From: an uncultured Prevotellaceae bacterium
Lineage (GTDB): Bacteria; Bacteroidota; Bacteroidia; Bacteroidales; Bacteroidaceae
Direction: 5' to 3'
Length of the DNA stretch: 64,000 bases
NCBI GenBank assembly: GCA_900314755.1
Contig: OMWH01000007.1
Span: 1-64,000, forward strand
Shown here: positions 18,775-28,397 of the stretch, piece by piece
Position numbering within the stretch: the stretch's first letter is position 1
Layout of the letters: the number at the start of each line of letters is the position of its first letter
Position numbers and translations under genes: made by a program
The notes under the pieces: model-generated
Told to the model about the DNA's origin: nothing
Databases searched by the model: none
The model's input: only the letters and a program-made list of their open reading frames with translations

Positions 18775-21759
18775 TCAGTTGCTTTTCTCGTCATCGCCCA
18801 TATAAGTACTGGGGCTTGCTCCATAATGACGAGTAAAGCAGCGAGTGAAATATTTGGGGTCGTTATACCCCACTTTAAAGGCAATCTCTGCAATGTTACG
18901 TTCACCGGTATTCTCCAACAGGAGATTCTTGGCGATGGTCAGACGATAATTACGGATGAACTGCCCGACACTCACTCCCGCCTCAGCACTCATCCGTTTG
19001 CTGACAAGACTCTTGCTCATACCGATGGCATCTGCGAACTCAGTGATGCCAAACTCGCTCTTCATATAGTTTGCCTCCATAATCTCCATGGCACGATCCA
19101 TGAAGGGTTTGTTGGTTCGCTTCAGCTCATCCTTATCAGCTGCCACACTCTTCTGATAACTGACCTTCAGCTTTTGGTGGTTATCGAGAATATTCTTAAT
19201 ACGGGATTGTAATTGCCTGGGCTCCTCTGACTCCTGCAACACCTTACGGAGGGGGGTCAACAACTTCTCTGCCTCTTGCCGCTTCCACTCTCTCTCCTTA
19301 TAGCGGTAGAACCAAACAGCAAAGGCAATTAGAATCAAGAAGAGCAACAAGGTGAACCACCAACTCTTCCAGAAATAGGGGGCGACATGGACCTGCACGG
19401 AAATGGTATGCTCCTCCGCACTCTCCAGGTCTGAAATATATTTCACCTCAAAGGTATAATCACCGGGCTTCAGACTGGTATAGCGAACAGAATGCTCTCC
19501 GGGTTTCAGACTAATCCAGTCTTCCTCAAAGCCTTTCAGGCGATAACTATAATGACCGGATACCTCTCCTGCATAAGTCAATGCCGAAAAGTCGATACCG
19601 AACGACTTATTGGACTCGTGAAGATGGATGACCTTGACTTGTGAGATATCTTCCTCGATAAATTCACTGTTTTCCGGTGTCGCCACCTGGTTATCGACCA
19701 TCAGACGAGTGAAAGTGAGGTGGACAGGATAAACGGCATCCCTGTTTTCGTCCACCACCTCAATTAGTCCCTTCATACTCCCCAGGTAGATGGAGCCAGT
19801 AGGACTTTTGACAACAGAATTCCAATAGAACTGCTGACAGAGAAGTCCATCTTTCTCATTATAATTAATAAAGGTACGCGCGTGAGGGTCATAGATAGAG
19901 AGACCGTTGATGGTCGTTATCCATAACCTGCCCTGTACATCCTCTACCATGCTGCGCACGCTATTGTTCGCCAATCCGTCATCAGTAGTCAGCGCCTCAA
20001 AGGTCTCTTTACCTGTTTTCTTATCCACAACACGCCGATAGACACCATAACCGTTAGAGCCAAGCCACAGCGTACCGTCCTTGGTTTCACAGAAACAACA
20101 GATTTTATCAATGATCCGGGACTTTGGATGATCGAGCTTGGGAATAAGACTGCGGTACTTGAAATCACCTTTTCCATACTTGCCGGAACGTAGGTCTATG
20201 TCACGCAAACCAGTAATACAGCCCATCCACAGATGCGCATTCTTATCAACATAACCACCAATACATCCTCGCACGTTACGGTTCCCCTCAAACGGGTCAC
20301 TGATGACACCCGTCTTCAGGTCATAATAAAAGATGCCATCGTTGGAACCTATCCATAGGGCATCATTATACTTGTCATAGACCAGTGCCCCGATATAGTT
20401 GGTCACTGCCGTCATCTCCGCAGGAAAGTCAATATGCCGTAACACCTTGTCATTGAAGGATATCACGTTAAGACCGCCTCCCCATGTACCTATCCACAAC
20501 TGCCCGTGTCCGTCTGCCTCAAGGATAGAGACTGAATTGTGGGACAGTGATGAGTTCTGCATCGTCCAGTGCTCAAAGTCATTACTACCGACAGCCTTCC
20601 TGTTAAGTCCGCCTTCCACCGTACCGACCCATAACGTACCGTTGGGCTCCACATACAGGGAATTGACAGGACGTGGCGACAGACTGCCGGCACGGTCCGC
20701 CTCATGAACATATTCCCGTAATAGCAGCGGACGGGGGGAGAGCTTGACGACACCTGCCGTCTCGGTGCCTATCCATATCTGCCCGTCACGCACCATGATA
20801 CTATGCACGAAATCACTGGGCAACGGATAACTGGGACTGCTATTGTCCCAATGTGCAAAAGTATTTTGCTGCTCGGAAAGGATGTTAATACCACGCAAGG
20901 TACCTACCCAAAGCCGTCCGTCAGGTGCCTCTGCCAAGGAGGTGACGAAGTCATGGGACAACGAGCTCTCCTCACTGGTATGATGGAAAACCTGCAACGA
21001 CTGGGTATGAGGCTCATAAGCGAAGAGTCCCTGGTTGGTGGATATCCATACTTTGCTGCCACGCTTTAGCAGATCAGTCACATAGAGCCCCTTCACCTGA
21101 CTCATCGCAGCAGAGATGTCCTCACGAACCAGTTTGCCTTTGCGCTCTACCAAACGGTAAAGTCCACCATCAACAGAAGCCCATACTGTTCCGTTTTGGT
21201 CAATATCCCTGACACAGATGTCTGGTGTGTTGCCGACATAACGGCAACTTGCCACATGTCTGACATTTCCCTTCTCATCAAAGGTATAACGGAAAATAGT
21301 ATCACCAGCAACCTGCCAGATAGCTCCTTTCGCATCACAATACACATTCACGGACAAACGGTCGAGCAGCTTACTGATATCCCCCTCTCTCGTCTTGGGT
21401 ACCGTCTGCCCCATCGTCCGCATGTCAATGACATCCGTCCGCTCATCATAGGCTATCCACAGACGACGGAACGGATCCTCAGTGATACGCTTACAGAAAT
21501 TGCTGCTCAGCCGTTGGGGAGCGGCAAGACCGGTCGGCATAAAGGAGAAGCCGTCGTAGCGCACAGCACCACCGCCATAAGTGGATATCCACACGAAGCC
21601 GCGGCTGTCGACAAAAAACTGATTGACATTGTTATGGGGTAGCCCTGCTGCCAAGTCGAGCATGGTTACTTGATAATAGTCCGTCAACACCTCACGTGCC
21701 GACGAAGGACTTGCCAGAAAGACAAGCAACAGACAGACTAACCGCACCATTTGTCGCAT
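18775..21759 (-). CDS. Membrane-spanning AraC-type regulator with beta-propeller sensor, no kinase
   Basis: 994 aa. Signal peptide (1-21), then a long periplasmic sensor of two seven-bladed Reg_prop propellers (repeated IWIGT and LWIG-type blades, about 30-690) and a Y_Y_Y domain (about 700-790, HYSYRLKGFEEDW). One transmembrane helix follows (about 795-817, FTLLLFLILIAFAVWFY), then a linker of about 70 residues and an AraC HTH (about 890-988, ITEFADAIGMSKSLVSKRM and FKVGYNDPKYFTRCF). This is the hybrid two-component layout without histidine kinase, ATPase or receiver domains; the cytoplasmic part of 178 residues is too short for them. It probably senses an arabino-oligosaccharide and activates the adjacent SusC promoter while still in the membrane. 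Confidence 0.9.
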   Translation of the reverse strand: MRQMVRLVCLLLVFLASPSSAREVLTDYYQVTMLDLAAGLPHNNVNQFFVDSRGFVWISTYGGGAVRYDGFSFMPTGLAAPQRLSSNFCKRITEDPFRRLWIAYDERTDVIDMRTMGQTVPKTREGDISKLLDRLSVNVYCDAKGAIWQVAGDTIFRYTFDEKGNVRHVASCRYVGNTPDICVRDIDQNGTVWASVDGGLYRLVERKGKLVREDISAAMSQVKGLYVTDLLKRGSKVWISTNQGLFAYEPHTQSLQVFHHTSEESSLSHDFVTSLAEAPDGRLWVGTLRGINILSEQQNTFAHWDNSSPSYPLPSDFVHSIMVRDGQIWIGTETAGVVKLSPRPLLLREYVHEADRAGSLSPRPVNSLYVEPNGTLWVGTVEGGLNRKAVGSNDFEHWTMQNSSLSHNSVSILEADGHGQLWIGTWGGGLNVISFNDKVLRHIDFPAEMTAVTNYIGALVYDKYNDALWIGSNDGIFYYDLKTGVISDPFEGNRNVRGCIGGYVDKNAHLWMGCITGLRDIDLRSGKYGKGDFKYRSLIPKLDHPKSRIIDKICCFCETKDGTLWLGSNGYGVYRRVVDKKTGKETFEALTTDDGLANNSVRSMVEDVQGRLWITTINGLSIYDPHARTFINYNEKDGLLCQQFYWNSVVKSPTGSIYLGSMKGLIEVVDENRDAVYPVHLTFTRLMVDNQVATPENSEFIEEDISQVKVIHLHESNKSFGIDFSALTYAGEVSGHYSYRLKGFEEDWISLKPGEHSVRYTSLKPGDYTFEVKYISDLESAEEHTISVQVHVAPYFWKSWWFTLLLFLILIAFAVWFYRYKEREWKRQEAEKLLTPLRKVLQESEEPRQLQSRIKNILDNHQKLKVSYQKSVAADKDELKRTNKPFMDRAMEIMEANYMKSEFGITEFADAIGMSKSLVSKRMSAEAGVSVGQFIRNYRLTIAKNLLLENTGERNIAEIAFKVGYNDPKYFTRCFTRHYGASPSTYMGDDEKSN

Positions 21760-21767
21760 TACGAAAG

Positions 21768-21799
21768 CAAAGGTACAAAAAAATCAAGAGAAGAACAAA
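21768..21799 (-). promoter_or_regulatory. Promoter of the regulator gene, possibly leaderless
   Basis: TTTG (21799-21796), a 20-base spacer and TACCTTTG (21775-21768) on the minus strand. The -7 box ends only 8 bases before the first ATG (21759). The transcript should therefore start at or next to that ATG; a second ATG is at 21750. Confidence 0.65.
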
Positions 21800-21854
21800 A
21801 TTATACGGGAGTTTTCACATTATTTACCCCTACCTTCCCGCTTCGAAGGCAGGC

Positions 21855-21941
21855 AGTTCCCCAAAGTTACCCGCGGGGAAACTCATAGTTTCCATGGGGG
21901 GAAATGACAGTTTCCTCCGTGGGAACTACCACGAAACCCGT
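21855..21941. repeat. Degenerate 22-bp-period array
   Basis: Units of 22 bp begin at 21875 (GGGGAAACTCATAGTTTCCA), 21898 (GGGGAAATGACAGTTTCCTC) and 21920 (TGGGAACTACCACGAAACCC), with a degenerate unit before them (AGTTCCCCAAAGTTACCC). The better units hold a dyad GGAAAC/GTTTCC. The style matches the array at 38840-38994. Confidence 0.65.
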
Positions 21942-21950
21942 ACCTCCGTA

Positions 21951-21980
21951 AACGAAAAATGCGCCCCGGTGAGGGCGCAT
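21951..21980 (-). terminator. Terminator of the small beta-barrel gene
   Basis: An 8-bp GC-rich stem ATGCGCCC (21959-21966) pairs with GGGCGCAT (21973-21980). On the minus strand it is followed by TTTTTCG. It lies 36 bases after the stop of the gene at 22017-22616. Confidence 0.85.
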
Positions 21981-22016
21981 CCTAATTCTTTATTGATTAA
22001 CTGTTAACTCCTAAGA

Positions 22017-22616
22017 TTAGAGAGCGAACTTGTAACCCAGAGTGATTGAGAACAGACTAGTCTTGTTCTTCTCCATATTTTTAAGAGTCTTAGTCAAACC
22101 GATGTTGTAACGAGCGTCCAGCACGAAACTCTTGTACTCATAAGAAGCACCTACAGGTATAGAGAAGTTGAAACTCTGAACTTTAGTATCCCAACCAACT
22201 AAATCAAAGAAATCATTGGCGTTCATAGAATTTCCGTCATAAGAGAATTTCTTACGTACATTGAAACCGAACTGAGCACCAGCCTTAATAGCCAAGCCAG
22301 GAATTACGTAATACTGAGCCATGATGGGGATATTGATATAGTCAGTATTAAACTTCAGACTTTTACCATCAATTTTTTCGCTCTTAGAACCCTCCATAGA
22401 GTAGAAAATACCAGCAGTAACACCGAAATTCTCAGCTACGCCATACTCTGCCTCAACACCAGCAACCACACCAGCCTTAGCCTTGTTACCACTACCGGTC
22501 AGGTTAGCAATGTTGATACCGACCTTAGGCTGCAAGGTAATCTGACCAACCTCATTCTGTGCGTTTGCACTAACTGCTGCAATCATCATAGCAGCGATCA
22601 TCATTAATTTTTTCAT
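22017..22616 (-). CDS. Small outer-membrane beta-barrel protein (PorT-like)
   Basis: 199 aa. Cleavable signal peptide (MIAAVSANAQ, cleavage near residue 19). Alternating hydrophobic strands follow (LQPKVGINIANLTG, GVVAGVEAEYGVAENFGVTAGIFYSMEG), ending in a terminal strand SITLGYKFAL. This fits the outer-membrane beta-barrel families of about 200 aa common in Bacteroidota (OMP_b-brl or PorT type). The function is unknown; it has its own promoter and terminator and may not belong to the arabinan locus. Confidence 0.8.
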   Translation of the reverse strand: MKKLMMIAAMMIAAVSANAQNEVGQITLQPKVGINIANLTGSGNKAKAGVVAGVEAEYGVAENFGVTAGIFYSMEGSKSEKIDGKSLKFNTDYINIPIMAQYYVIPGLAIKAGAQFGFNVRKKFSYDGNSMNANDFFDLVGWDTKVQSFNFSIPVGASYEYKSFVLDARYNIGLTKTLKNMEKNKTSLFSITLGYKFAL

Positions 22617-22658
22617 AATCGTATTCTTTTTAGTGAATAATGTTTATTAACTCTGACG

Positions 22659-22688
22659 CAAAGATAATACAAATTTTTTAAATGGCAA
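22659..22688 (-). promoter_or_regulatory. Promoter of the beta-barrel gene
   Basis: TTG (22688-22686), a 19-base spacer and TATCTTTG (22666-22659), about 42 bases before the start. Confidence 0.65.
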
Positions 22689-22760
22689 TAAAATTTAGTT
22701 AAATTTTTCAAGAAAAGTTCATTTTCTCTTATTATTCACCACTTTTTGCCTGAATTTTAA

Positions 22761-24827
22761 CTAATAATCACCTAATGCCTTGATACTTCTCGGCATCCAG
22801 ACCTCCATCAGTCCAGGACCGCGGTGGTTCCATGCATAGTAGGGAATCATGGTGAGTGTAGCATCCTTGACAGTGGGATTACCCTGCACATCCTGCTCCA
22901 CGGCTTTTCCCTTTACCGAGATAGCCTTCACGGAGAAGTTCACATCACGCTTGCCGTTAATCTGCTGGTCGGAAACAGCAAACTGGGGCTGCTGGGGCAT
23001 CAGGAAGTTGAAAATGCTGAACCCTTGATTATCGGCACCCTCCGCACAATAGACCAGCGGACCACGCTCCACGGCAACCCTGCCCTCGTCAGCCTTCACC
23101 TTCTCATGAGCGGTAATGGTGCGGACGGGCATATCGAAATGGACGCTCACCACATCACCTTTCTTCCATGGGCGGCTGATGACGAGGTAGCCTTTCTCTA
23201 AATTTTCACTGACTGGCTGACCATTGACCTTCACACTATAACTTCCCTTCACGCCATCACTGAACTGGTACAGGTCACTGGGTACTGGTGTGCCATTCAC
23301 CCATTCGGGGATGCGTACCAACATATCGAATGCCTTCGCCTGGTTTTTCTTAACGGTGATGGTGATGTCACCATCCCATGGATAACTGGTCTGCTGCTCC
23401 AGCACCACGTCCTTACCTCCCACCTGCATGGTGGCGGTATTACCTGCAAACAGGTTGATGTATAGTTGACGGTCCTTCACGGCATACATATAACCAGGGA
23501 AAGAAGGAATGAAACGGCAGAGGTTAGAGGGACAGCAGGCACAGCCGAACCAAGGCTGACGCTCTACGGTATTATCGGCATTGAAGGCATACTTGCCGTC
23601 ACTCGACAAGGGATTAGGATAGAAGAAGCGTCCACCGTCCACCGACATACCGCTGATCACACCATTATATAAGGTACGCTCCAAGCAGTCGATATACTTT
23701 GCATCGCCATGCAACAGGAACATACGGTGGAACAGATACACCATCGAGATGGCGGCACACGTCTCGTTATACGATGTCAGGTTGGGCAACTCATAGTCAG
23801 CACCGAAAGCCTCTCCCTCATGGCGGGCTCCCACTCCACCGGTGATATAGTATTTCTTCGATACGATATTGTTATAGATGGCATCAATGGCTTTCAGGTA
23901 ATCCTTGTCACCTGTCAGGGCTGCCACGTCAGCCATACCGGCATACATATAACCGGCACGCACTGCATGTCCCCATGCCTCCGTCTGCTCAACGACGGGT
24001 TTGTCACTCTGAGAGTAGAGGTCACGACGACCCGTCTTGCCACGGTAGTCCAACAGGAACTTCGCCTCGTCGAGATATTTCTGCTCTCCTGTCAGCACAT
24101 ACAGGCGAGCCAGCGCCATCTCCGCTATCTGATGACCAGGTACCACACAAGCCTGTCCTGCCTTGGGTCCCACCTCACGGATGACACAGTCAGCATAACG
24201 CTTGGCGATATTCAGGAATTTTTCGCTCCCTGTCGCCTGATAGTGGGCACAGGCGGCATCCACCATATGACCGAGGTTATACAGCTCATGACTCAGGAAG
24301 TCCTCCACTTCCCAGCGTTTCTTTCCTGCCCAATGATGTGGATGCGCCGGGTTGATGGTACGGGCGGTATACAGGTAGCCGTCTGGTTCCTGGGCAGCAC
24401 CCACCACGTCCAGCACTGAGTCGATATAAGCCTTCAGTTTCTCGTCAGGATAGGTCTGCAGCACATAGCTCGCCCCCTCGATGGTCTTGTAGACATCCGT
24501 ATCGTCGAAGGAGAACCCCATGAACTTCGACACATCCCACTCCTTGGTCTGTAAGCCCGGATGGTTAGGATGCTGCAACGTATAGGCAGCCATCTCGAAG
24601 TTCTTATAACGGTGCTCACTCTCACATTTGGAGAAAGCGAGCGGTATCGTCACCTCACGAGCCGCCTTAATACGGTCGCCCCAGAAAGTATTAGGGGTTA
24701 CTTTTACTGCTGTAAACGGTACCTGTGTGATAGGATAGCCGTTACTACGAGTCACTGTCTTGGTTTTTGCCATACAGCTCCCCGCCACCATGACGGAAAG
24801 CATTGTTAAGGTAAGTAGCTTTTTCAT
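22761..24827 (-). CDS. GH127 beta-L-arabinofuranosidase
   Basis: 688 aa with a signal peptide (cleavage near SCMA, residue 20). The sequence is of the DUF1680/GH127 alpha-barrel type. The catalytic zinc-cysteine set seen in HypBA1 is present: Glu355 and Cys357 in SYNETCAAI, and Cys431-Cys432 in GCACCPSNLC. It should release beta-L-arabinofuranose, as on arabinan decorations or hydroxyproline-rich glycoproteins. It has its own promoter (24857-24887) and lies upstream of the arabinan locus on the same strand, which supports a role in arabinan breakdown. No fusion or truncation is seen. Confidence 0.93.
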   Translation of the reverse strand: MKKLLTLTMLSVMVAGSCMAKTKTVTRSNGYPITQVPFTAVKVTPNTFWGDRIKAAREVTIPLAFSKCESEHRYKNFEMAAYTLQHPNHPGLQTKEWDVSKFMGFSFDDTDVYKTIEGASYVLQTYPDEKLKAYIDSVLDVVGAAQEPDGYLYTARTINPAHPHHWAGKKRWEVEDFLSHELYNLGHMVDAACAHYQATGSEKFLNIAKRYADCVIREVGPKAGQACVVPGHQIAEMALARLYVLTGEQKYLDEAKFLLDYRGKTGRRDLYSQSDKPVVEQTEAWGHAVRAGYMYAGMADVAALTGDKDYLKAIDAIYNNIVSKKYYITGGVGARHEGEAFGADYELPNLTSYNETCAAISMVYLFHRMFLLHGDAKYIDCLERTLYNGVISGMSVDGGRFFYPNPLSSDGKYAFNADNTVERQPWFGCACCPSNLCRFIPSFPGYMYAVKDRQLYINLFAGNTATMQVGGKDVVLEQQTSYPWDGDITITVKKNQAKAFDMLVRIPEWVNGTPVPSDLYQFSDGVKGSYSVKVNGQPVSENLEKGYLVISRPWKKGDVVSVHFDMPVRTITAHEKVKADEGRVAVERGPLVYCAEGADNQGFSIFNFLMPQQPQFAVSDQQINGKRDVNFSVKAISVKGKAVEQDVQGNPTVKDATLTMIPYYAWNHRGPGLMEVWMPRSIKALGDY

Positions 24828-24856
24828 GATTAAGTGTTATTTTTACGTTTATGGGG

Positions 24857-24887
24857 CAAAGTTAAGCATTAATTTCTTAACCACAAA
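24857..24887 (-). promoter_or_regulatory. Promoter of the GH127 gene
   Basis: TTTG (24887-24884), a 19-base spacer and TAACTTTG (24864-24857) on the minus strand. The -33 element abuts the terminator of the preceding operon. Confidence 0.7.
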
Positions 24888-24889
24888 CA

Positions 24890-24921
24890 AATCGGGCAGG
24901 AATTTGAGTTCCTGCCCGATT
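24890..24921 (-). terminator. Terminator of the SusCD-1 operon
   Basis: A perfect 13-bp stem, AATCGGGCAGGAA (24890-24902) with TTCCTGCCCGATT (24909-24921), and a 6-base loop. The same stem recurs at 49474-49515 and 50934-50966. Confidence 0.85.
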
Positions 24922-24941
24922 ATTGTATATACAAGTGATGA

Positions 24942-26108
24942 TTATTTCTTCAAGAATTTATTCCTTACTTTCAGTGGAGCACTCCTACGAGATGCTGCAG
25001 CATCGGCAGGAACTTTCTCAAACTGGGGATAATACATAGTAAGCAGGGGACCAAGAAAATTTTCTTGGGTATACTCTTGCGCACTCATCGCTAAAAGATA
25101 CCATGTATTGATATCTCCTTCGTCAAGGGCTTCACCACCAAGTTCCATCATACCTTCGACAGCACCTCCAAATATTACAGTTCCATCGTCGTATGTTTCT
25201 TCCGCTAAAGTGATAGAACTGGTAGATGTACCACAATAACTAAAGAAATACTGAGGATAGCGGGTTAATAATTTATAACCATAGCTATCAAAAGCGAGAT
25301 AACAATAATATGGATCATACAAACCAACATACTGCTCATCCGCAATGGTCACCTCGTATGGAGGATTCGTTCCGTTCGTAAATTTCACAGGAATGGAGAA
25401 ATCTACTCCGCCGATGGTAAAATCGATGCTATTGTATTTGAAAGTTACAGGGATATAAGCCCATTGTGCAGATGTAGCAGACTTTGAATACAATAATTCA
25501 TAATCTCCAAGAATGTCTACACTGAAGTCAATCTGTGTGATTTGAATTTCTCCAGAAGTAACACCATAACTATAATTGACAGTTCCTGTACGCTTAGCAC
25601 CCGTCGTGTTCTCGCTAAGTGTGATAACTAAATTATCACCAACAATCTCTGCCTTTATCCAATCATCACTGGTTGTCAAATCCACTGTCATGTTTGTCTT
25701 CACTTCATACTCGAGTTTCTGAGCAGAATAATCAGTAGAAATAACTGATGGCGCCTTAGTAGCGAAAAGCGCACCATTCTGATGAACAGGGACATCAACC
25801 GTCCTAGTACCACTTGTAATGGTAACCAGTGCGTTTCTTGAGGCAATCTCGGCATAATCTGTCACACTGACATTGACGGTATTTCCCTGCACGCTAACTG
25901 TACACCAGTCCTCACTGGAGAAAGCAACAACAGACTGGTCGCTATTGACTACAATCTGACCTGTAGAAGCCTCAGGACCGAAAGTGGTTTCCGCTTGTAC
26001 AACCTCAAGAATATAATTGTCTGAGGTGGTATAATTATTGTCACTGCTGCACGCCGTAAAAACGATTACGGCGGCAAGCAGAGATATTAAACTAAATATT
26101 TTCTTCAT
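24942..26108 (-). CDS. BACON-domain surface lipoprotein
   Basis: 388 aa. Lipobox VFTAC (Cys20). Two BACON-like beta-sandwich repeats lie at about 38-112 and 118-196 (SSEDWCTVSVQGNTVNVSV and SDDWIKAEIVGDNLVITL share the W-plus-strands pattern, ending in VPVHQNG and IQITQID). The remaining C-terminal half is unrecognised. BACON domains occur in glycan-binding and protease-associated surface proteins. It is the last gene of the SusCD-1 operon, and the paralogous SusCD-2 operon has no equivalent. It probably acts as an accessory binding protein. Confidence 0.75.
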   Translation of the reverse strand: MKKIFSLISLLAAVIVFTACSSDNNYTTSDNYILEVVQAETTFGPEASTGQIVVNSDQSVVAFSSEDWCTVSVQGNTVNVSVTDYAEIASRNALVTITSGTRTVDVPVHQNGALFATKAPSVISTDYSAQKLEYEVKTNMTVDLTTSDDWIKAEIVGDNLVITLSENTTGAKRTGTVNYSYGVTSGEIQITQIDFSVDILGDYELLYSKSATSAQWAYIPVTFKYNSIDFTIGGVDFSIPVKFTNGTNPPYEVTIADEQYVGLYDPYYCYLAFDSYGYKLLTRYPQYFFSYCGTSTSSITLAEETYDDGTVIFGGAVEGMMELGGEALDEGDINTWYLLAMSAQEYTQENFLGPLLTMYYPQFEKVPADAAASRRSAPLKVRNKFLKK

Positions 26109-26122
26109 AATATCCTAATCTG

Positions 26123-27451
26123 TTATTGTTTAACTATTCGAGTCAGGTATCTCATCTGGTTAGAGTTAACACCGTTAAATCTCCAAGTCGTAAACTGTCC
26201 TGCACTAGCACCTGCAGCCGTTGTCGACCAGAGGATGAATGAGTCGGTGTTAAAGTCAGCATCATAGGCGTTGTTCGGCTTGAAATTGAATGTCAGGGTC
26301 TCTTCATTCACGTCTCTTACCAAGTTGACAGCAGCTGTCTCTGACCACGTCAGGTTACCACCACCAGCAAGGTCCCAACAACACAACCATACATTATTTC
26401 CATTATACTCACCAACTTTCTGAGAGTGGATCTCCAGATATCCTGTTGCAGCATTGAACTTCGCCTTGACTGTCGGGAAGTTATTACTCATACCGGTAAT
26501 CGTATAATTGGATCCATCACCGTCAGGTGTAAGCGTAATGGGGAATGAGACAGCGCCATTACGTACATACATCGTATATTCACCAGCGAAGTCGGCATAT
26601 TCTGTATAATCCTCTGGTAAGATAACCGGCAGGACTACATTAGCTCCCACAGCAGTCAGACTACGGTCTTCGTCATTATACACACACTCCTGGAAGGTCT
26701 GCCCGTTAATGGTAATAGGCTCTTGCAATTTCATACCATCCACTGTAGTGATGAATGGAACATTGTGCTCTACGAATTCTTTGTTCTCAGCATCCCATTC
26801 AACAGGAGCATCAACGTACTCAGAGAAATAGAAGACACCACCAGAAAGGTCTACAGCAACCTCGTCTGTGCCATTAACGATGGCAATAGGATGTGGAAGC
26901 ATGGCTATTTTCTCATACATAGTGGCAATCTTGCTGATATAGTCAGCAGGCTCTTCCTTCAGACGGATAAGCTCCAAAGGCTGACCGTAGCGTTTCCCCT
27001 TCAGCATAATGGTGTCCTGATTCTCACTGACACTCTTGAAAGTAAACTCATAGTCGCTCTCATAACCTGTCGGATAGCTGGATCCTAAAGGCTCTGAGTA
27101 CTGATGGAAAATCTCGGTATAGGTGTCAAAGGAAAGCAGGATCTCCGTCTCACCCTTCACCTGATACAACGATTTAGCCGCATCGGCATCAGGATACTCC
27201 TGACTAAGCATAGAAACGACACCATCCTGGAACTGGACAGTATAAACGATTCCACCCATATCACCATCATGTGACGGATAGAAATTCATCACCCATCCAC
27301 TCTCACTACTCTCCAGAAGTTCTGAGTAGTTCTCAACAGCAGTGTTAACTCGCTGTGCTGCCGACTCGTTGAAAAGGTCTTCCTCCTCATGCACACAAGA
27401 GACAACAGGGAGTGTCAATGCTGCCATTAAAATATATTTGAATATCTTCAT
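26123..27451 (-). CDS. DUF4302-family lipoprotein (operon 1)
   Basis: 442 aa. Lipobox PVVSC (Cys19). The N-terminal part (ESAAQRVNTAVENYSELLESSESGWVMNFYP) matches the DUF4302 pattern of a short helical segment followed by beta strands. It has a paralogue in the SusCD-2 operon at 48155-49447 with the same opening (ALRMQEALKNYKTILTTPANGWLMEYY). Function unknown; members of this family sit in SusCD operons with the metallopeptidase found next door. It lies 31 bases after that gene. Confidence 0.8.
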   Translation of the reverse strand: MKIFKYILMAALTLPVVSCVHEEEDLFNESAAQRVNTAVENYSELLESSESGWVMNFYPSHDGDMGGIVYTVQFQDGVVSMLSQEYPDADAAKSLYQVKGETEILLSFDTYTEIFHQYSEPLGSSYPTGYESDYEFTFKSVSENQDTIMLKGKRYGQPLELIRLKEEPADYISKIATMYEKIAMLPHPIAIVNGTDEVAVDLSGGVFYFSEYVDAPVEWDAENKEFVEHNVPFITTVDGMKLQEPITINGQTFQECVYNDEDRSLTAVGANVVLPVILPEDYTEYADFAGEYTMYVRNGAVSFPITLTPDGDGSNYTITGMSNNFPTVKAKFNAATGYLEIHSQKVGEYNGNNVWLCCWDLAGGGNLTWSETAAVNLVRDVNEETLTFNFKPNNAYDADFNTDSFILWSTTAAGASAGQFTTWRFNGVNSNQMRYLTRIVKQ

Positions 27452-27482
27452 TGTTTTACTCTATTTGTGGTTAAACTAATCA

Positions 27483-28379
27483 TTAAAGTTCAGCAATGGG
27501 AGTAAGGTCGAGTCTTCCGCTGACAACATCGTCCATACGACGGTTAACAGCATCACGAAGATCGTCCAGGTCGATGTTCCATGCAGATTCCATGTAGTCT
27601 CTGATCATCTCCAGCTTCTGACTGATGATAGGAGCACCTACAGCACCTGCCTCAGTGAGGAATCCCTGCCACTCTGCAGGAGTATGGCAGACATACATAG
27701 ACAACATATCAGCGTAGTCCTCACGGGGTTCATTCATAGAGTAGTTACGGATAAAGCCTTTCTGACGAGCTTCCGTGTCAGAATACAGATACCAGTCACC
27801 GGCAACATACTGTCCCTGGCTAATCCGCTCATAGTCCGTATCATAGTTCTTCGTCTGGTTGAGAATATGAGTAAACTCATGGTGCATCGTGCGGAAATAA
27901 TATGTATTGAGGAAATCACGATTAATCTGCAGACTGTTCACCAGGTTCAGAGTCACCTTCAAACCACCTTCTGCCGTACCGAGGATCATGGTACCATTAT
28001 CCTCATACAGGGCAGAACCGATAAAATGCAATATTTTAGGTACATAAGTACGTGTGAATTCGATACCAGCCACCTCGTCATAAGCCTCCAGCCAAGCGTA
28101 TTTCACAATCATGGCAAGTTTCTGGGAGTTGACGAAATCTGCCGGTGCGGCAGTATGCTCCAAGTCTGTCTCCATATCTTCCAGACGATACATCAGCCTA
28201 ATGTTATATGGATCCGTAAGATTGGTCTTTATCCATTTATCAAATTCATTCTGCCGGGCTTCAACGTCAGAGACATCGAAAATGCTTTCATCGCTAAGTT
28301 TATCTTCCGAGCAAGACGAAAGTGTAAACAGCATGGTGGCAAACCCTAATGCGAATATATACTTTTTCATCATTTTCAA
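27483..28379 (-). CDS. Putative zinc metallopeptidase lipoprotein (operon 1)
   Basis: 298 aa. Lipobox LSSC (Cys23). The zinc motif HExxH is HEFTH at residues 167-171, followed about 50 residues later by the acidic segment EPREDYADMLSMYV, a likely site for the third ligand. This is the pattern of the Bacteroidota SusD-associated putative zinc-binding metallopeptidases. It is probably displayed on the surface and may cleave a protein or glycoprotein substrate before SusCD uptake. Its paralogue at 47036-48142 is 70 residues longer. Confidence 0.83.
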   Translation of the reverse strand: MKMMKKYIFALGFATMLFTLSSCSEDKLSDESIFDVSDVEARQNEFDKWIKTNLTDPYNIRLMYRLEDMETDLEHTAAPADFVNSQKLAMIVKYAWLEAYDEVAGIEFTRTYVPKILHFIGSALYEDNGTMILGTAEGGLKVTLNLVNSLQINRDFLNTYYFRTMHHEFTHILNQTKNYDTDYERISQGQYVAGDWYLYSDTEARQKGFIRNYSMNEPREDYADMLSMYVCHTPAEWQGFLTEAGAVGAPIISQKLEMIRDYMESAWNIDLDDLRDAVNRRMDDVVSGRLDLTPIAEL

Positions 28380-28397
28380 ATTTTAGATTTCAATCTG

